NCBI GenBank assembly: GCA_021784595.1
Contig: JAJYHT010000037.1
Span: 1 to 64,000, forward strand
DNA from: Bacillota bacterium
GTDB taxonomy: Bacteria; Bacillota; Sulfobacillia; Sulfobacillales; Sulfobacillaceae
Direction: 5' to 3'
DNA: 64,000 nucleotides
In this document: positions 54,302 to 62,386 of the stretch, piece after piece
How positions within the stretch are numbered: the first letter of the stretch is position 1
Layout of the letters: the number at the start of each line of letters is the position of its first letter
The notes under the pieces: generated by a model
Seen by the model: the letters and a program-made list of their open reading frames with translations, nothing else
Databases searched by the model: none
What the model was told of the DNA's origin: nothing
Made by a program: the position numbers and the translations under genes

Positions 54302-55753
54302 TTACGCAGCGGTGCGGATCCATGCCTCGTGGTGGGAGACCATGGCAGCGAGCGCTAATCGGGCATACCAGAGATAAGGCCGGCGATGATGCGCCGCCTT
54401 AATCCCGTGGGCGGTCCATAAACTAAAGGACCGCTCCACCCCGGTTCGCTCGTTATATAAGGTCGTCCATTCAGGCGTGCCGTACGGCACGCCACTGTCG
54501 GCATAGCGCGATCCCCGGGAATTGACCGTGACGGTTTTCTTGGCCTTGTCACAAGGATGAGAACACGGCGGGGCAGACTTCTGCCGCAGAGGACACCCAT
54601 AGACCATGACCCCTGGCCGGGGTTGCCCGATGCGCGGCATCGGGCGTGCGTCACCACAGAGGGGCTGATGGGTGTCGGAGAGCGTGACGCCAGCCGCGAT
54701 GGCGGCATCACTCACATGGGGTGGTTCGACCGGTTGCATGGGCGCAAAGGCCGGGATGAGTCCGCGTTGTCGAGTAAAGTCCCAGAGTGCTTGGACATCA
54801 TAGGCGGCATCCCCAATGAGATGGTTCATCGTGATGTTTGGCGTCTGATACAGGGTCTGCGTTTTCACGAGCAAATCGGGAAGGGCCACGCCGTCATGAC
54901 GATTGGCGGGATGCAGCGCCAAACTGACAATCAGCGGATGACTCGGTTGCCCCGGTACAGCATTCACCACGACCATAGCGGACGGGTCATAGCCAAAGTA
55001 ATACCGATTACGATGGCTATCCCATCCGACCAAAGCCATCGGATCGCTAAAGTACCGCAAACAGCCGCAGCCTCGCGTGGAACAGTCACAGCGTTTCGCG
55101 CCAAAACTGGACGCCCCACTGGCGATGGGTGAGCCATCCACAGCCAGATCCCACACCGACGGCAAGACACCCCGTTGCACACTGCCGAGGCTGGTTTCCG
55201 CTAAAAATCGGTCCCATAGGTCTCCGGGCGCCGGCCGGCGCCCGCGTGTGGCTTCGCGCTGGACCCGCCCGGCGACACGGCCAATGGCCCCGGGGCGGCG
55301 CGATGGCATTTTTTGACCCCGTTTCAATTTCAGTCGACGGCCGGAGGAGCGTCGCATGGCCCCCTGTCGAGGCATGGCTTCCGGATACAATCGCCGGAGG
55401 AAGGCGTAAAAGGTACTCACCGCCGGCACATCAGTCGGGCGATCCCACCCGCAGAGGTGGCACAGCCATACGGATTGGCGGAGCATCGCAACGCCATCCA
55501 CCAAGCTCGGGATTTGCCGGACGGTGATTAATCCCAGAGCCCGGAGCAGTTGAAACGGATCCGTAGCGGGGCGCCCTCGATCGATCGTATATCGCGACCG
55601 GGCCACTTGAGCCTGCGCGTCCAGCGTCGCCGCTAATGTCCACGCCGTTTCTTTGCTCCACGCGTTGCGATCCCCCCAGTCTTCGTTCCATTCGTGTAAA
55701 TCCTGTTGCACTTGCGCCCAGAGTTCGGCATCGGTCATCATCGTGCGCAGCAT
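54302..55753 (-). CDS. DDE transposase
   Basis: A 483-residue transposase filling most of the IS. Candidate catalytic residues are D in AVDGSPI, D in GDAAYD and E in NERTGVERSF, with a Cys-rich insert (CDCSTRGCGC) between them. The N-terminal part has Arg-rich DNA-binding helices. ATG 55753 is preferred since GGAGGGA lies a few bases before; ATG 55831 is in frame but lacks a site. Reading frame is uninterrupted. Confidence 0.88.
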   Translation of the reverse strand: MLRTMMTDAELWAQVQQDLHEWNEDWGDRNAWSKETAWTLAATLDAQAQVARSRYTIDRGRPATDPFQLLRALGLITVRQIPSLVDGVAMLRQSVWLCHLCGWDRPTDVPAVSTFYAFLRRLYPEAMPRQGAMRRSSGRRLKLKRGQKMPSRRPGAIGRVAGRVQREATRGRRPAPGDLWDRFLAETSLGSVQRGVLPSVWDLAVDGSPIASGASSFGAKRCDCSTRGCGCLRYFSDPMALVGWDSHRNRYYFGYDPSAMVVVNAVPGQPSHPLIVSLALHPANRHDGVALPDLLVKTQTLYQTPNITMNHLIGDAAYDVQALWDFTRQRGLIPAFAPMQPVEPPHVSDAAIAAGVTLSDTHQPLCGDARPMPRIGQPRPGVMVYGCPLRQKSAPPCSHPCDKAKKTVTVNSRGSRYADSGVPYGTPEWTTLYNERTGVERSFSLWTAHGIKAAHHRRPYLWYARLALAAMVSHHEAWIRTAA

Positions 55754-55941
55754 GGGATGTTCCCTCCGATTCAGATTGACTGTAAAATATTGCCAGTCAA
55801 CGAATTTTTGGGGACCTTTGCTCTTTGTCAAGTAATTAAGCCGATTTAATCGAAATAAATCCCGTCAGACGGGCTATTTCTCCGTCTACGAATTTTATTC
55901 GACATACCTCCCTTTCGGAGGATGACGTTGGTGTTAGAAAA

Positions 55942-55960
55942 CGCCTCCCGGCGGGAGGCG
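55942..55960 (-). terminator. Hairpin protecting the IS from outside transcription
   Basis: CGCCTCCC and GGGAGGCG form a perfect 8-bp stem with a GGC loop. On the minus strand the stem is followed by TTTTCT. It stands inside the right end of the IS upstream of the transposase, a place used by many IS to stop read-in transcription. Confidence 0.65.
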
Positions 55961-55986
55961 AAAACGTACGGATGATGCGGTCGCCA

Positions 55987-56007
55987 GACTTTATGAAAAC
56001 TCTCATA
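55987..56007 (-). repeat. Right terminal inverted repeat of the IS
   Basis: Complement of the left repeat, followed by GAGCC (56008-56012), the right target duplicate. Confidence 0.9.
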
Positions 56008-56152
56008 GAGCCTTGCTAGAAAAGGCAGGTATGAATATCCCTCCCCACCAAAATTATCGCCACGATGGGGGCTGTGTACGAGAATGTGGAGAGTTTTGAT
56101 AGGGATATTCGAGAATTCCAGCCATCAGGTGATCTATTAAAACATGGATAAC

Positions 56153-56177
56153 GTAACCTATTCCTCGCTTAGTCGTT
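56153..56177 (+). promoter_or_regulatory. Candidate ECF promoter of the second lipoprotein gene
   Basis: GTAAC (56153-56157), 16-base spacer, CGTT (56174-56177), 33 bases before the ATG at 56211. The same elements as at 49187-49213 and 49270-49296 with a one-base shorter spacer. It links the gene to the ECF sigma factor. Confidence 0.6.
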
Positions 56178-56210
56178 ATTCTACGAGAAGAACTCAGGAG
56201 GTTCCAGATC

Positions 56211-56894
56211 ATGAAATCAATTACGTTACTGGCAGTATGCATATTGGGCACTATGGCTCTTGCCGGATGTGGGGCTGCTGGTCCGGTTAGCGCTACCCCC
56301 ACCGGAAACGGTAATAGCCATATTTCGGGCCAAGCGCATATCAGTGGTGTCTCCCCTACGACCAGTACATCGTCATCAAATTCGTCAAGCATCTCCTCGT
56401 CACCCAGTCAGTTGACACCTGGTACGACTAGCACGTCTCAGTCAGCTACCATGTACTTAACCTATCACAATCCCTTGTATAATTTTTCGGTCAGCTACCC
56501 AACAACGTGGACCGAAAGCCCGCGTCCAAACGACGGAGATGGACGGTTGTTTACCTTTGACACGCACATTCCAACATTTTCGAATGGAGGTGGGTATGAG
56601 TTATATCCAAAATATGATGCAGTTATAGCCGCAATCGGTGTGTACAACGTTACGAACTTCACGTTTGACCAAGCGAAGAACCGACCCCAAAACCCAAACA
56701 TTACATCCTACCATGTTGTGAAAGTCTCGAATGGTTACGAAGTTCAAGAGACCCAAACGAAGGGCGATACGATTGCGTATAGCCTCGTGTTCTTTAATGC
56801 GACATACCAAAAACATCTGCAAGTGGTGGTGCCAAACACCGCTCCCTATCGAAAGATTGCCCGCGCCGTTTTACAGTCGTATAAGCCATTTTGA
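56211..56894 (+). CDS. Secreted lipoprotein with PsbP-like C-terminal domain
   Basis: A 227-residue lipoprotein: signal sequence with lipobox LAGC (residues 16-19), a Ser/Thr-rich linker (about 25-80), and a C-terminal domain (from MYLTYHNPLYNFSVSYPTTW) resembling PsbP/DUF1795-like beta domains by its YNFSVSYPTTW start. Function unknown. CAGGAGG precedes the ATG. It lies between an IS and a relic gene and carries an ECF-type promoter motif. Confidence 0.78.
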   Translation: MKSITLLAVCILGTMALAGCGAAGPVSATPTGNGNSHISGQAHISGVSPTTSTSSSNSSSISSSPSQLTPGTTSTSQSATMYLTYHNPLYNFSVSYPTTWTESPRPNDGDGRLFTFDTHIPTFSNGGGYELYPKYDAVIAAIGVYNVTNFTFDQAKNRPQNPNITSYHVVKVSNGYEVQETQTKGDTIAYSLVFFNATYQKHLQVVVPNTAPYRKIARAVLQSYKPF

Positions 56895-56975
56895 TGGATG
56901 GCATTGGGATATAAAGAGTTTAGATGATCATAGAACTAATCCATGGGAAACATTGCCGCTGAAGTAGCCAAAAAC

Positions 56976-57682
56976 TTATGGGTAAAGATTAGGTCGGTGG
57001 CGAGTGTCGGTCAAAATGGTCGGTCGCTCCCGCAAACTTCCCGGGCCACTCCAATTCAAGGCATTAAAATCGAGCATGGTGAGCGCCTCCTGCGTCAACG
57101 CGGCCGAGAGGAAGGGGGCGTGGAGGACCGCCGGGCTATCCGGATCCAACGGCCTCACCCACAGGCCCTTCGGATGGCCGTGCCGTACGTACCGGTGGTG
57201 CTGACGGGCGAATCCCTGCGTATCTCCTAAGTACTGCCACCCCGCGGCCCGATAACTCGTGCCGGCGAAGCGAGTCGGGTCCACAAAGGTTTGGGCCAGC
57301 ACCACTGGATGACCGTAGACGAGCTGCCAATCGGCGCTCAGGCGCCGGGTGTTGAGAGAGCACTTTCGACGCTAAATTCGGCACCCGAACCTCCGGTAAA
57401 ATCAGAAATCGAGCATTGTTCACGACAAAGCGCAGGCGCGTCCATTGCTGGGCGCGCGTCCACCCAATCCACTGATTGATCACGGGGACGGCACATCCAA
57501 GCCGCGGCGGCCCATCCCAGCAATGCCACCCATTCGTTCTCGACACACGCGACATAATACAGCGATTCACCCACCAGCCCGCGAAATCCAAGATAATGAT
57601 GGGTGGCCATCAACCGACGCCACAAATCCCGCTCCTCGGGGCGGATCGGTCGGACTTCTAGGGACGCCGTCCAGTGTGGCAC
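56976..57682 (-). pseudogene. DruA/DUF4338-family gene with two frameshifts and truncated end
   Basis: Three minus-strand frames together give one protein of the DUF4338 (DruA-like) family: the start MPHWTASLEVRPI and HHYLGFRGLVGE (frame 1), then INQWIGWTRAQQW and VVNNARFLILPEVRVPNLAS (frame 2), then LAQTFVDPTRFAGTSYRAAG and YLGDTQGF (frame 3). Single-base changes lie near 57478 and near 57355. DUF4338 proteins occur in Druantia defence systems and in mobile elements. The chain stops early, so it looks like a decaying mobile-element gene. GTG 57682 is the probable start. Confidence 0.8.
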
Positions 57683-57777
57683 CGTCCCACCTCGGAGCCT
57701 CGCTGTGTCCGTATGCGTTAACGCGTATCAAGGATTCTCACTACTTTGACGAGGTCGTGACCAAATCTCAATAATAA

Positions 57778-57807
57778 TTGCATCGATCAAGAATGAAAGG
57801 GTATAAT
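57778..57807 (+). promoter_or_regulatory. Sigma-A promoter of the rnj operon
   Basis: TTGCAT (57778-57783), 18-base spacer, TATAAT (57802-57807), followed by a long leader of about 150 bases to the rnj start. It is one of the best consensus matches in the window. Confidence 0.7.
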
Positions 57808-57914
57808 ACTACCGACGACTTTTGCTCGGCGGTAAGGATAAGATGAGGGCTCGGCCGGAACGGGGACGGAGCTGAGTTTCCAAATCTAGCGGTGTGTTTG
57901 CCCCTGGCATAAGT

Positions 57915-57934
57915 CCCTAGTCGATCGACTAGGG
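57915..57934. promoter_or_regulatory. 20-bp perfect palindrome in the rnj leader
   Basis: CCCTAGTCGATCGACTAGGG is fully self-complementary and can fold into an 8-bp stem with a GATC loop. It stands about 26 bases before the proposed rnj start. It could be an operator or an RNA structure for autoregulation. No T-run follows, so a terminator is unlikely. Confidence 0.6.
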
Positions 57935-57960
57935 GCGTATTGATGTGTGTTTGTATTGAA

Positions 57961-59646
57961 ATGGAGGTGGGGACACTGGGACGCCCAGGACCTGGTAAGT
58001 TACAATTCATCCCTTTAGGGGGACTTGGCGAAATTGGTAAAAATATTGCGGCACTGGTGTATGGAAACGACATCATTCTCATAGACTGTGGCTTGGCTTT
58101 TCCGGAAGCCGACATGCCCGGAATTGATTTGGTATTGCCTGACATCACGTATCTTCTGGAAAATAAGGATCGCATTCGAGCAGTGTTTCTAACTCATGGA
58201 CATGAAGATCACATTGGTGGTCTACCGTATTTTCTCAAGCAGATTAATGTTCCAGTATACGGACTACGGCTTACATTGGGAATTGTAGAGCTAAAACTCC
58301 AAGAACATCAGGTGGTGCTTCATCCTAAGTCCCGCCCAGTAGAGCCAGGCGAAGTGATACGGGCAGGGAATTTTTCTGTCGAATTTTATCGCGTTAACCA
58401 CTCCATACCCGACGCATGCGGACTTATTATCCGAAATCCAGTGGGCACCGTGGTGCACACCGGCGATTTCAAATTTGACCATACGCCGGTTGATGGGCAT
58501 GTGGCCGACTTTCATAAGTTAGCGCAAATTGGCCAAGAGGGCGTGTTGTTGCTGCTAGCTGACAGCACCAATGCGGAGCGGCCGGGATATACGCCCTCGG
58601 AAAAAACCGTGGGCAAGTCATTGGATGGCATTATTAGCCATGCTGAAGGGCGAGTTTTTGTCGCCTCTTTTGCGTCGCAAGTTCACCGAGTTCGGCAAGT
58701 GGTGGAGTCCGCGGTGCGCAATGGTCGCCATGTGGCAGTGGTGGGACGCAGCATGGAAAATGTCGCGCATAAAGCGATTGAAATGGGCTATCTGGATTTT
58801 CCGCCAGGGACCTGGATGGATCTCGACGCAGTACTCAAGGAACCGGCAAACAAGACACTTATCCTGACCACCGGTTCTCAAGGAGAACCCATGTCGGCAT
58901 TGACCCGCATGTCAACCTCTGACCACAAAAAAGTTGAAATTCTGCCCGGCGACACCGTGATCATCTCTGCCACGCCAATTCCCGGCAATGAAAAGTTTGT
59001 GGCGCGCACTGTGGACAACCTGTATCGGCGTGGCGCCCGCGTGTTCTATGGCTCAACCGCAGGAATTCATGTTTCAGGTCATGCCTGTCAAGAGGAACTG
59101 AAGTTAATGCTCAATTTGGTTCGCCCAAAGTTTTTCGTACCCGTGCATGGAGAATATCGGCACTTGGTCCACCATGCTCAATTAGCTCGCGACGTGGGCG
59201 TTGAGTCCAGTCACATCCTGATTGGGGATAATGGCAATGTGTTCGAGTTCACACGGGAAATGGGCAACATTATCGGCCAGGTACCTTCCGGCAAGGTGTT
59301 GGTGGACGGTGTCGGGGTGGGGGATGTCGGCAATATTGTGCTACGGGACCGCAAGCAATTGTCTAACGACGGGATTCTTATTGTGGTGGTGGGCATGGAT
59401 TCGCAGTCGGGCCTTATGGTATCTGGCCCTGATATTGTTTCCCGCGGTTTTGTCTACGTGCGGGAGTCCGAGGCACTGCTTGATGAAGCGCGGCAACGAG
59501 TCAAGCATGCTTTGACGAATATGGAGGGCCAAGGGTTGAGTGAGTGGTCATCGATTAAATCTTCAGTTCGTGATACGTTAGGGCGATTTTTATGGGAAAA
59601 GACAAAGCGCCGGCCGATGATTCTGCCGATTATCATGGAAGTCTAG
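57961..59646 (+). CDS. rnj: Ribonuclease J
   Basis: About 561 residues; metallo-beta-lactamase/beta-CASP nuclease with 5'-3' exo- and endonuclease activity, central to mRNA decay. The zinc motif HGHEDH stands at residues 80-85; further motifs DCGLAFPEADMPGIDLVLPD, VHGEYRHL and the C-terminal dimerisation domain are present. The ATG at 57961 has no good ribosome site, whereas GGAGGTGG inside it points to a possible CTG start at 57976. Without RNase Y in the recA region, it is the only general RNase in the window. Confidence 0.94.
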   Translation: MEVGTLGRPGPGKLQFIPLGGLGEIGKNIAALVYGNDIILIDCGLAFPEADMPGIDLVLPDITYLLENKDRIRAVFLTHGHEDHIGGLPYFLKQINVPVYGLRLTLGIVELKLQEHQVVLHPKSRPVEPGEVIRAGNFSVEFYRVNHSIPDACGLIIRNPVGTVVHTGDFKFDHTPVDGHVADFHKLAQIGQEGVLLLLADSTNAERPGYTPSEKTVGKSLDGIISHAEGRVFVASFASQVHRVRQVVESAVRNGRHVAVVGRSMENVAHKAIEMGYLDFPPGTWMDLDAVLKEPANKTLILTTGSQGEPMSALTRMSTSDHKKVEILPGDTVIISATPIPGNEKFVARTVDNLYRRGARVFYGSTAGIHVSGHACQEELKLMLNLVRPKFFVPVHGEYRHLVHHAQLARDVGVESSHILIGDNGNVFEFTREMGNIIGQVPSGKVLVDGVGVGDVGNIVLRDRKQLSNDGILIVVVGMDSQSGLMVSGPDIVSRGFVYVRESEALLDEARQRVKHALTNMEGQGLSEWSSIKSSVRDTLGRFLWEKTKRRPMILPIIMEV

Positions 59647-60116
59647 GTATTGCGCGGAATCGGTTTAGGTTTGACCACCACAAGAATTGATGTGGTGGGA
59701 CTAATGAGGAGCGCCTTGACTTGCACAACGTAGAGGGCTCCTCCGATGGTTAAAAGACGGTCGTTGAGCATATGGTAAACCATCACTATGCGCAAGTCTT
59801 GCAGCGGCAACCCAAGTAGAGCCTCGGTATACGGCTCCATGGCGGCTTGTACGGCGATTTTGGAAACCGGGGCTGACGACAGCACCTCCAATTTAATCGA
59901 TTGAATGTACGTGCCGGTTTGCGATTTCAGATTGATAGAATTTAGTTCTTCGCGCAACCGTTGGGATTCTTTTTGCCACCTGTTGGCTTGGGTTTCCCAC
60001 TGTTGAGTGCGTTGCACTATAGCCAAACGGTCGCGGCTAGTGACCGCTTGCATGGTTGATGCGCCAACCAAAAATCCTATGAGCGCGCTGGCTACCACGC
60101 GATGATCTATCTTCAT
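59643..60116 (-). CDS. ytrI: YtrI-like sporulation membrane protein
   Basis: A 157-residue protein with an N-terminal membrane helix (about 8-28), a coiled-coil (about 40-62) and an outside domain, in keeping with YtrI. The ATG overlaps the stop of ytrH (TGATG), so it is coupled. It converges on rnj by a 4-base overlap. Identity rests mostly on its coupling to YtrH and architecture. Confidence 0.75.
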   Translation of the reverse strand: MKIDHRVVASALIGFLVGASTMQAVTSRDRLAIVQRTQQWETQANRWQKESQRLREELNSINLKSQTGTYIQSIKLEVLSSAPVSKIAVQAAMEPYTEALLGLPLQDLRIVMVYHMLNDRLLTIGGALYVVQVKALLISPTTSILVVVKPKPIPRNT

Positions 60117-60457
60117 CACACACCCACCAGCCACCGAATCAACCAATATCCCCATTGCGCACCAAAGTATGCGGCGATGATGCCAAAGCTGTCGGCAAGC
60201 AACATCGGCAAGGCACGACTCGCCAAACCACGTTCAAGATTTTCGAATGCTGTGAGAGTGCCTCCGATGGCAATCGCAACAGCCCAAATTCGAATGCGAT
60301 AGGCGGTGGTCACCGGATCCCCCGGCCCCTGGCTGACCATCCATGAACCAAAAGCGCCGATTAGCCCTCCACCCAAGGTCACCCCCATGGCAAGAAATAA
60401 TGGAGGAATCCCAATCCGCCACAAACGGACAGCCAGATCTATCCACACCCTCGCCAT
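60116..60457 (-). CDS. ytrH: Sporulation protein YtrH
   Basis: A 113-residue, three-helix membrane protein of the YtrH family (GVTLGGGLIGAFGSW, RIWAVAIAIGGTLTAFENLE). In Bacillus ytrH-ytrI is expressed in the mother cell under sigma-E and helps spore formation. Upstream, TTTAATA and GCATAGCC at about 13-base spacing loosely recall a sigma-E promoter, and a 12-bp palindrome AATACGCGTATT lies at 60489-60500. GGGGGGAC precedes the ATG. Divergent from tepA. Confidence 0.85.
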   Translation of the reverse strand: MARVWIDLAVRLWRIGIPPLFLAMGVTLGGGLIGAFGSWMVSQGPGDPVTTAYRIRIWAVAIAIGGTLTAFENLERGLASRALPMLLADSFGIIAAYFGAQWGYWLIRWLVGV

Positions 60458-60555
60458 CTCTTGTCCCCCCCGTAATGGCTATGCGGCCAATACGCGTATT
60501 AAAACCGCCATGAAACCAAAGACTAAGTGCCAGTAGGGGTGATAGGAGGTACATT

Positions 60556-61323
60556 ATGCGTCGTGCTACTGGAATCTCGGAATCTCCCGAGGCCATGCCT
60601 GCGGAACCACAAAAACGCAGCCCGTCGAACGAAGAGGCAACGGGCGAGGCGATCAAAGAGTTTGGCACAACAAGCGTGCCTAAAGCAAAGTCCGCTATCC
60701 AGACTTTGATTATAATTGGCCAAATCGAGGGACATATCGTGTTGCCAGCGCAAAATAAGACTACAAAATATGAGCATGTCATTCCGCAATTGGTGGCCAT
60801 TGAGGAAAATCGAGATATCAAAGGACTGCTATTGGTCTTGAATACCGTGGGAGGCGATGTGGAAGCCGGATTGGCCTTGGCGGAAATGATCGCCAGCTTG
60901 TCGAAGCCAACCGTTTCCTTGGTGCTAGGCGGGGGCCATTCCATTGGAGGTCCGGTGGCGGTCGCCGCTGACCACAGTTTTATTGCGCCCACGGCCACCA
61001 TGACGATTCATCCCATTCGGATGAATGGCCTTGTGATTGGCGTGCCCCAGACGTATGAATATCTGGATAAAATGCAGGATCGGGTGGTGAATTTTGTGAC
61101 GCAGCACTCAGGAATCACTACCGAAAAATATCGCGAGTTAATGTTTCGGACGGGAGAACTGGCGCGCGATATCGGGACCGTATTGGTGGGCCGGGATGCG
61201 GTGGAGGTAGGTCTTATCGACGAAGTGGGAGGTATCGAAAATGCCCTGCGAAAACTGCAAAGTCTAATGCAGACTCAACGCGCGGCGCGGCGCGGTCACC
61301 GCAACAAGAAGGAGGTTCAGTAG
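60556..61323 (+). CDS. tepA: TepA (ClpP-like translocation-enhancing protease)
   Basis: A 255-residue ClpP/SppA-fold protein (YmfB/TepA), cytoplasmic or membrane-associated. The catalytic Ser lies in [15 protein letters not shown] near residue 129, and [10 protein letters not shown] holds the His. The Lys/Arg-rich C-terminus is typical. Place between rnj and ylzJ-ftsK matches the Firmicute order. AGGAGG precedes the ATG. Confidence 0.92.
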   Translation: MRRATGISESPEAMPAEPQKRSPSNEEATGEAIKEFGTTSVPKAKSAIQTLIIIGQIEGHIVLPAQNKTTKYEHVIPQLVAIEENRDIKGLLLVLNTVGGDVEAGLALAEMIASLSKPTVSLVLGGGHSIGGPVAVAADHSFIAPTATMTIHPIRMNGLVIGVPQTYEYLDKMQDRVVNFVTQHSGITTEKYRELMFRTGELARDIGTVLVGRDAVEVGLIDEVGGIENALRKLQSLMQTQRAARRGHRNKKEVQ

Positions 61324-61345
61324 TTTCTTTTAAGGAGGCGTACCG

Positions 61346-61549
61346 ATGTTATATACGATTTATACTATGGAGTCCATTTTTCCATATGAGTTCGACCAAA
61401 GTCCCTTAGTGGAATATCACATCCAGGGGCGCATTTGCTTGGGCCGGCGGGGACCCGACGGACTGGCTCGTCTGGAACGATTGGTGTCTACAGACGCGAG
61501 TGACTATTTGGATCCGCGCTTCATGCCCCAAACTGTGATTGATTGGTAA
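61346..61549 (+). CDS. ylzJ: YlzJ-like protein
   Basis: A 67-residue protein of the YlzJ family, recognised by LYTIYTMESIFP and RLVSTDASDYLDPRFMP. The function is unknown. AAGGAGG precedes the ATG. In Bacillus it lies between tepA and spoIIIE, as here. Confidence 0.9.
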   Translation: MLYTIYTMESIFPYEFDQSPLVEYHIQGRICLGRRGPDGLARLERLVSTDASDYLDPRFMPQTVIDW

Positions 61550-61612
61550 GTCACAAACATTCCGGTCATACTTCGCCACATTGCCCGTATGTTACAACAG
61601 GGGGACAGGGCA

Positions 61613-62386
61613 ATGTGGCGTATATGGTTGCTTGGGGCTGTTCAAGGGCTTACAGAGTTTTTGCCGGTCAGTTCATCAGGACATCTTGTGGTCCTAAAAC
61701 ATTGGTTTGATGTACAATCTCCCGGCGCGAGCATGGAGACTGTGTTGCACATGGGCACTTTGATCGCGGTGCTGGTCGGATACCGACGAGATATCAAGGA
61801 ATGGACAACAGGCATGCGCCGGGGCCACCGTCAGGCGTGGCGTTTGCTGTGGCTGGTGGCTATTGCGACCGTACCGGCCGCTATTATAGGGTATGGATTT
61901 GAGGCAACCGTGGGGCAGTACTTCATTCCTTCTGCGGTCATCGCGGGTTGGTTGTTGACTAGCGTGTTGCTGTGGTTGACTCCGGCCCCGGGTCAACGTG
62001 ACATTCGCAACATCCATGATTTGAGTGGGTGGGAAGCAATGGCAATCGGATGCATGCAGGCTCTGGCGCTGTGGCCGGGACTGTCGCGGTCAGGGTCTAC
62101 AATTTTTATGGGGCGGGTGTTGCGGTTATCGCCTGATGACGCGGCACGGCTTTCGTTTTATATGGCGGTTCCGATCATTGCAGGCGCTTTTGGACTTACC
62201 TGGCTACGTCACCCAGGAGTGATGTCCGGTGCATCTTTCACGGTATCGGGTATGATAATATCTGCCATCGCAGGCCTAATTGCGATAAAATGGGTAAAAC
62301 ACACGTTGGATCGTTCGGGAGCTTGGCGACGATTTGGTCTTTATACTTTTGGCATGGCCCTGCTGACGTGGTGGCTTGGAGGCTAA
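61613..62386 (+). CDS. uppP: Undecaprenyl-diphosphatase (BacA/UppP)
   Basis: A 257-residue polytopic enzyme that recycles undecaprenyl diphosphate for wall synthesis and confers bacitracin tolerance. Motifs [15 protein letters not shown] near the start and PGLSRSGST in the middle supply the Glu, Ser and Arg active-site residues. ATG 61613 has GGGGGAC upstream. It lies between ylzJ and ftsK, where Bacillus has nothing, and its stop TAA shares its last A with the ftsK ATG (TAATG). Confidence 0.93.
   Translation: MWRIWLLGAVQGLTEFLPVSSSGHLVVLKHWFDVQSPGASMETVLHMGTLIAVLVGYRRDIKEWTTGMRRGHRQAWRLLWLVAIATVPAAIIGYGFEATVGQYFIPSAVIAGWLLTSVLLWLTPAPGQRDIRNIHDLSGWEAMAIGCMQALALWPGLSRSGSTIFMGRVLRLSPDDAARLSFYMAVPIIAGAFGLTWLRHPGVMSGASFTVSGMIISAIAGLIAIKWVKHTLDRSGAWRRFGLYTFGMALLTWWLGG

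Larger units (their letters stand above)
54136..56007 (-). mobile_element. Complete insertion sequence with DDE transposase
   Basis: This 1872-bp element has perfect 21-bp terminal inverted repeats, a 5-bp target duplication (GAGCC) and one intact transposase on the minus strand. Between the repeats and the gene lie about 145 bases at the left and 233 at the right; the right side has a terminator-like hairpin that may shield the gene. The family is a DDE type, similar in gene layout to IS4/IS5/IS1182; I cannot fix which. The intact ends and gene suggest a recent insertion. Confidence 0.9.

Noticed and set aside
54017-54358. Plus-strand frame crossing the IS left end
   Set aside because: It crosses the inverted repeat and the IS end, so it cannot be an ancestral gene.
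54557-55132. Plus-strand genes inside the IS
   Set aside because: They are antisense shadows of the transposase reading frame.
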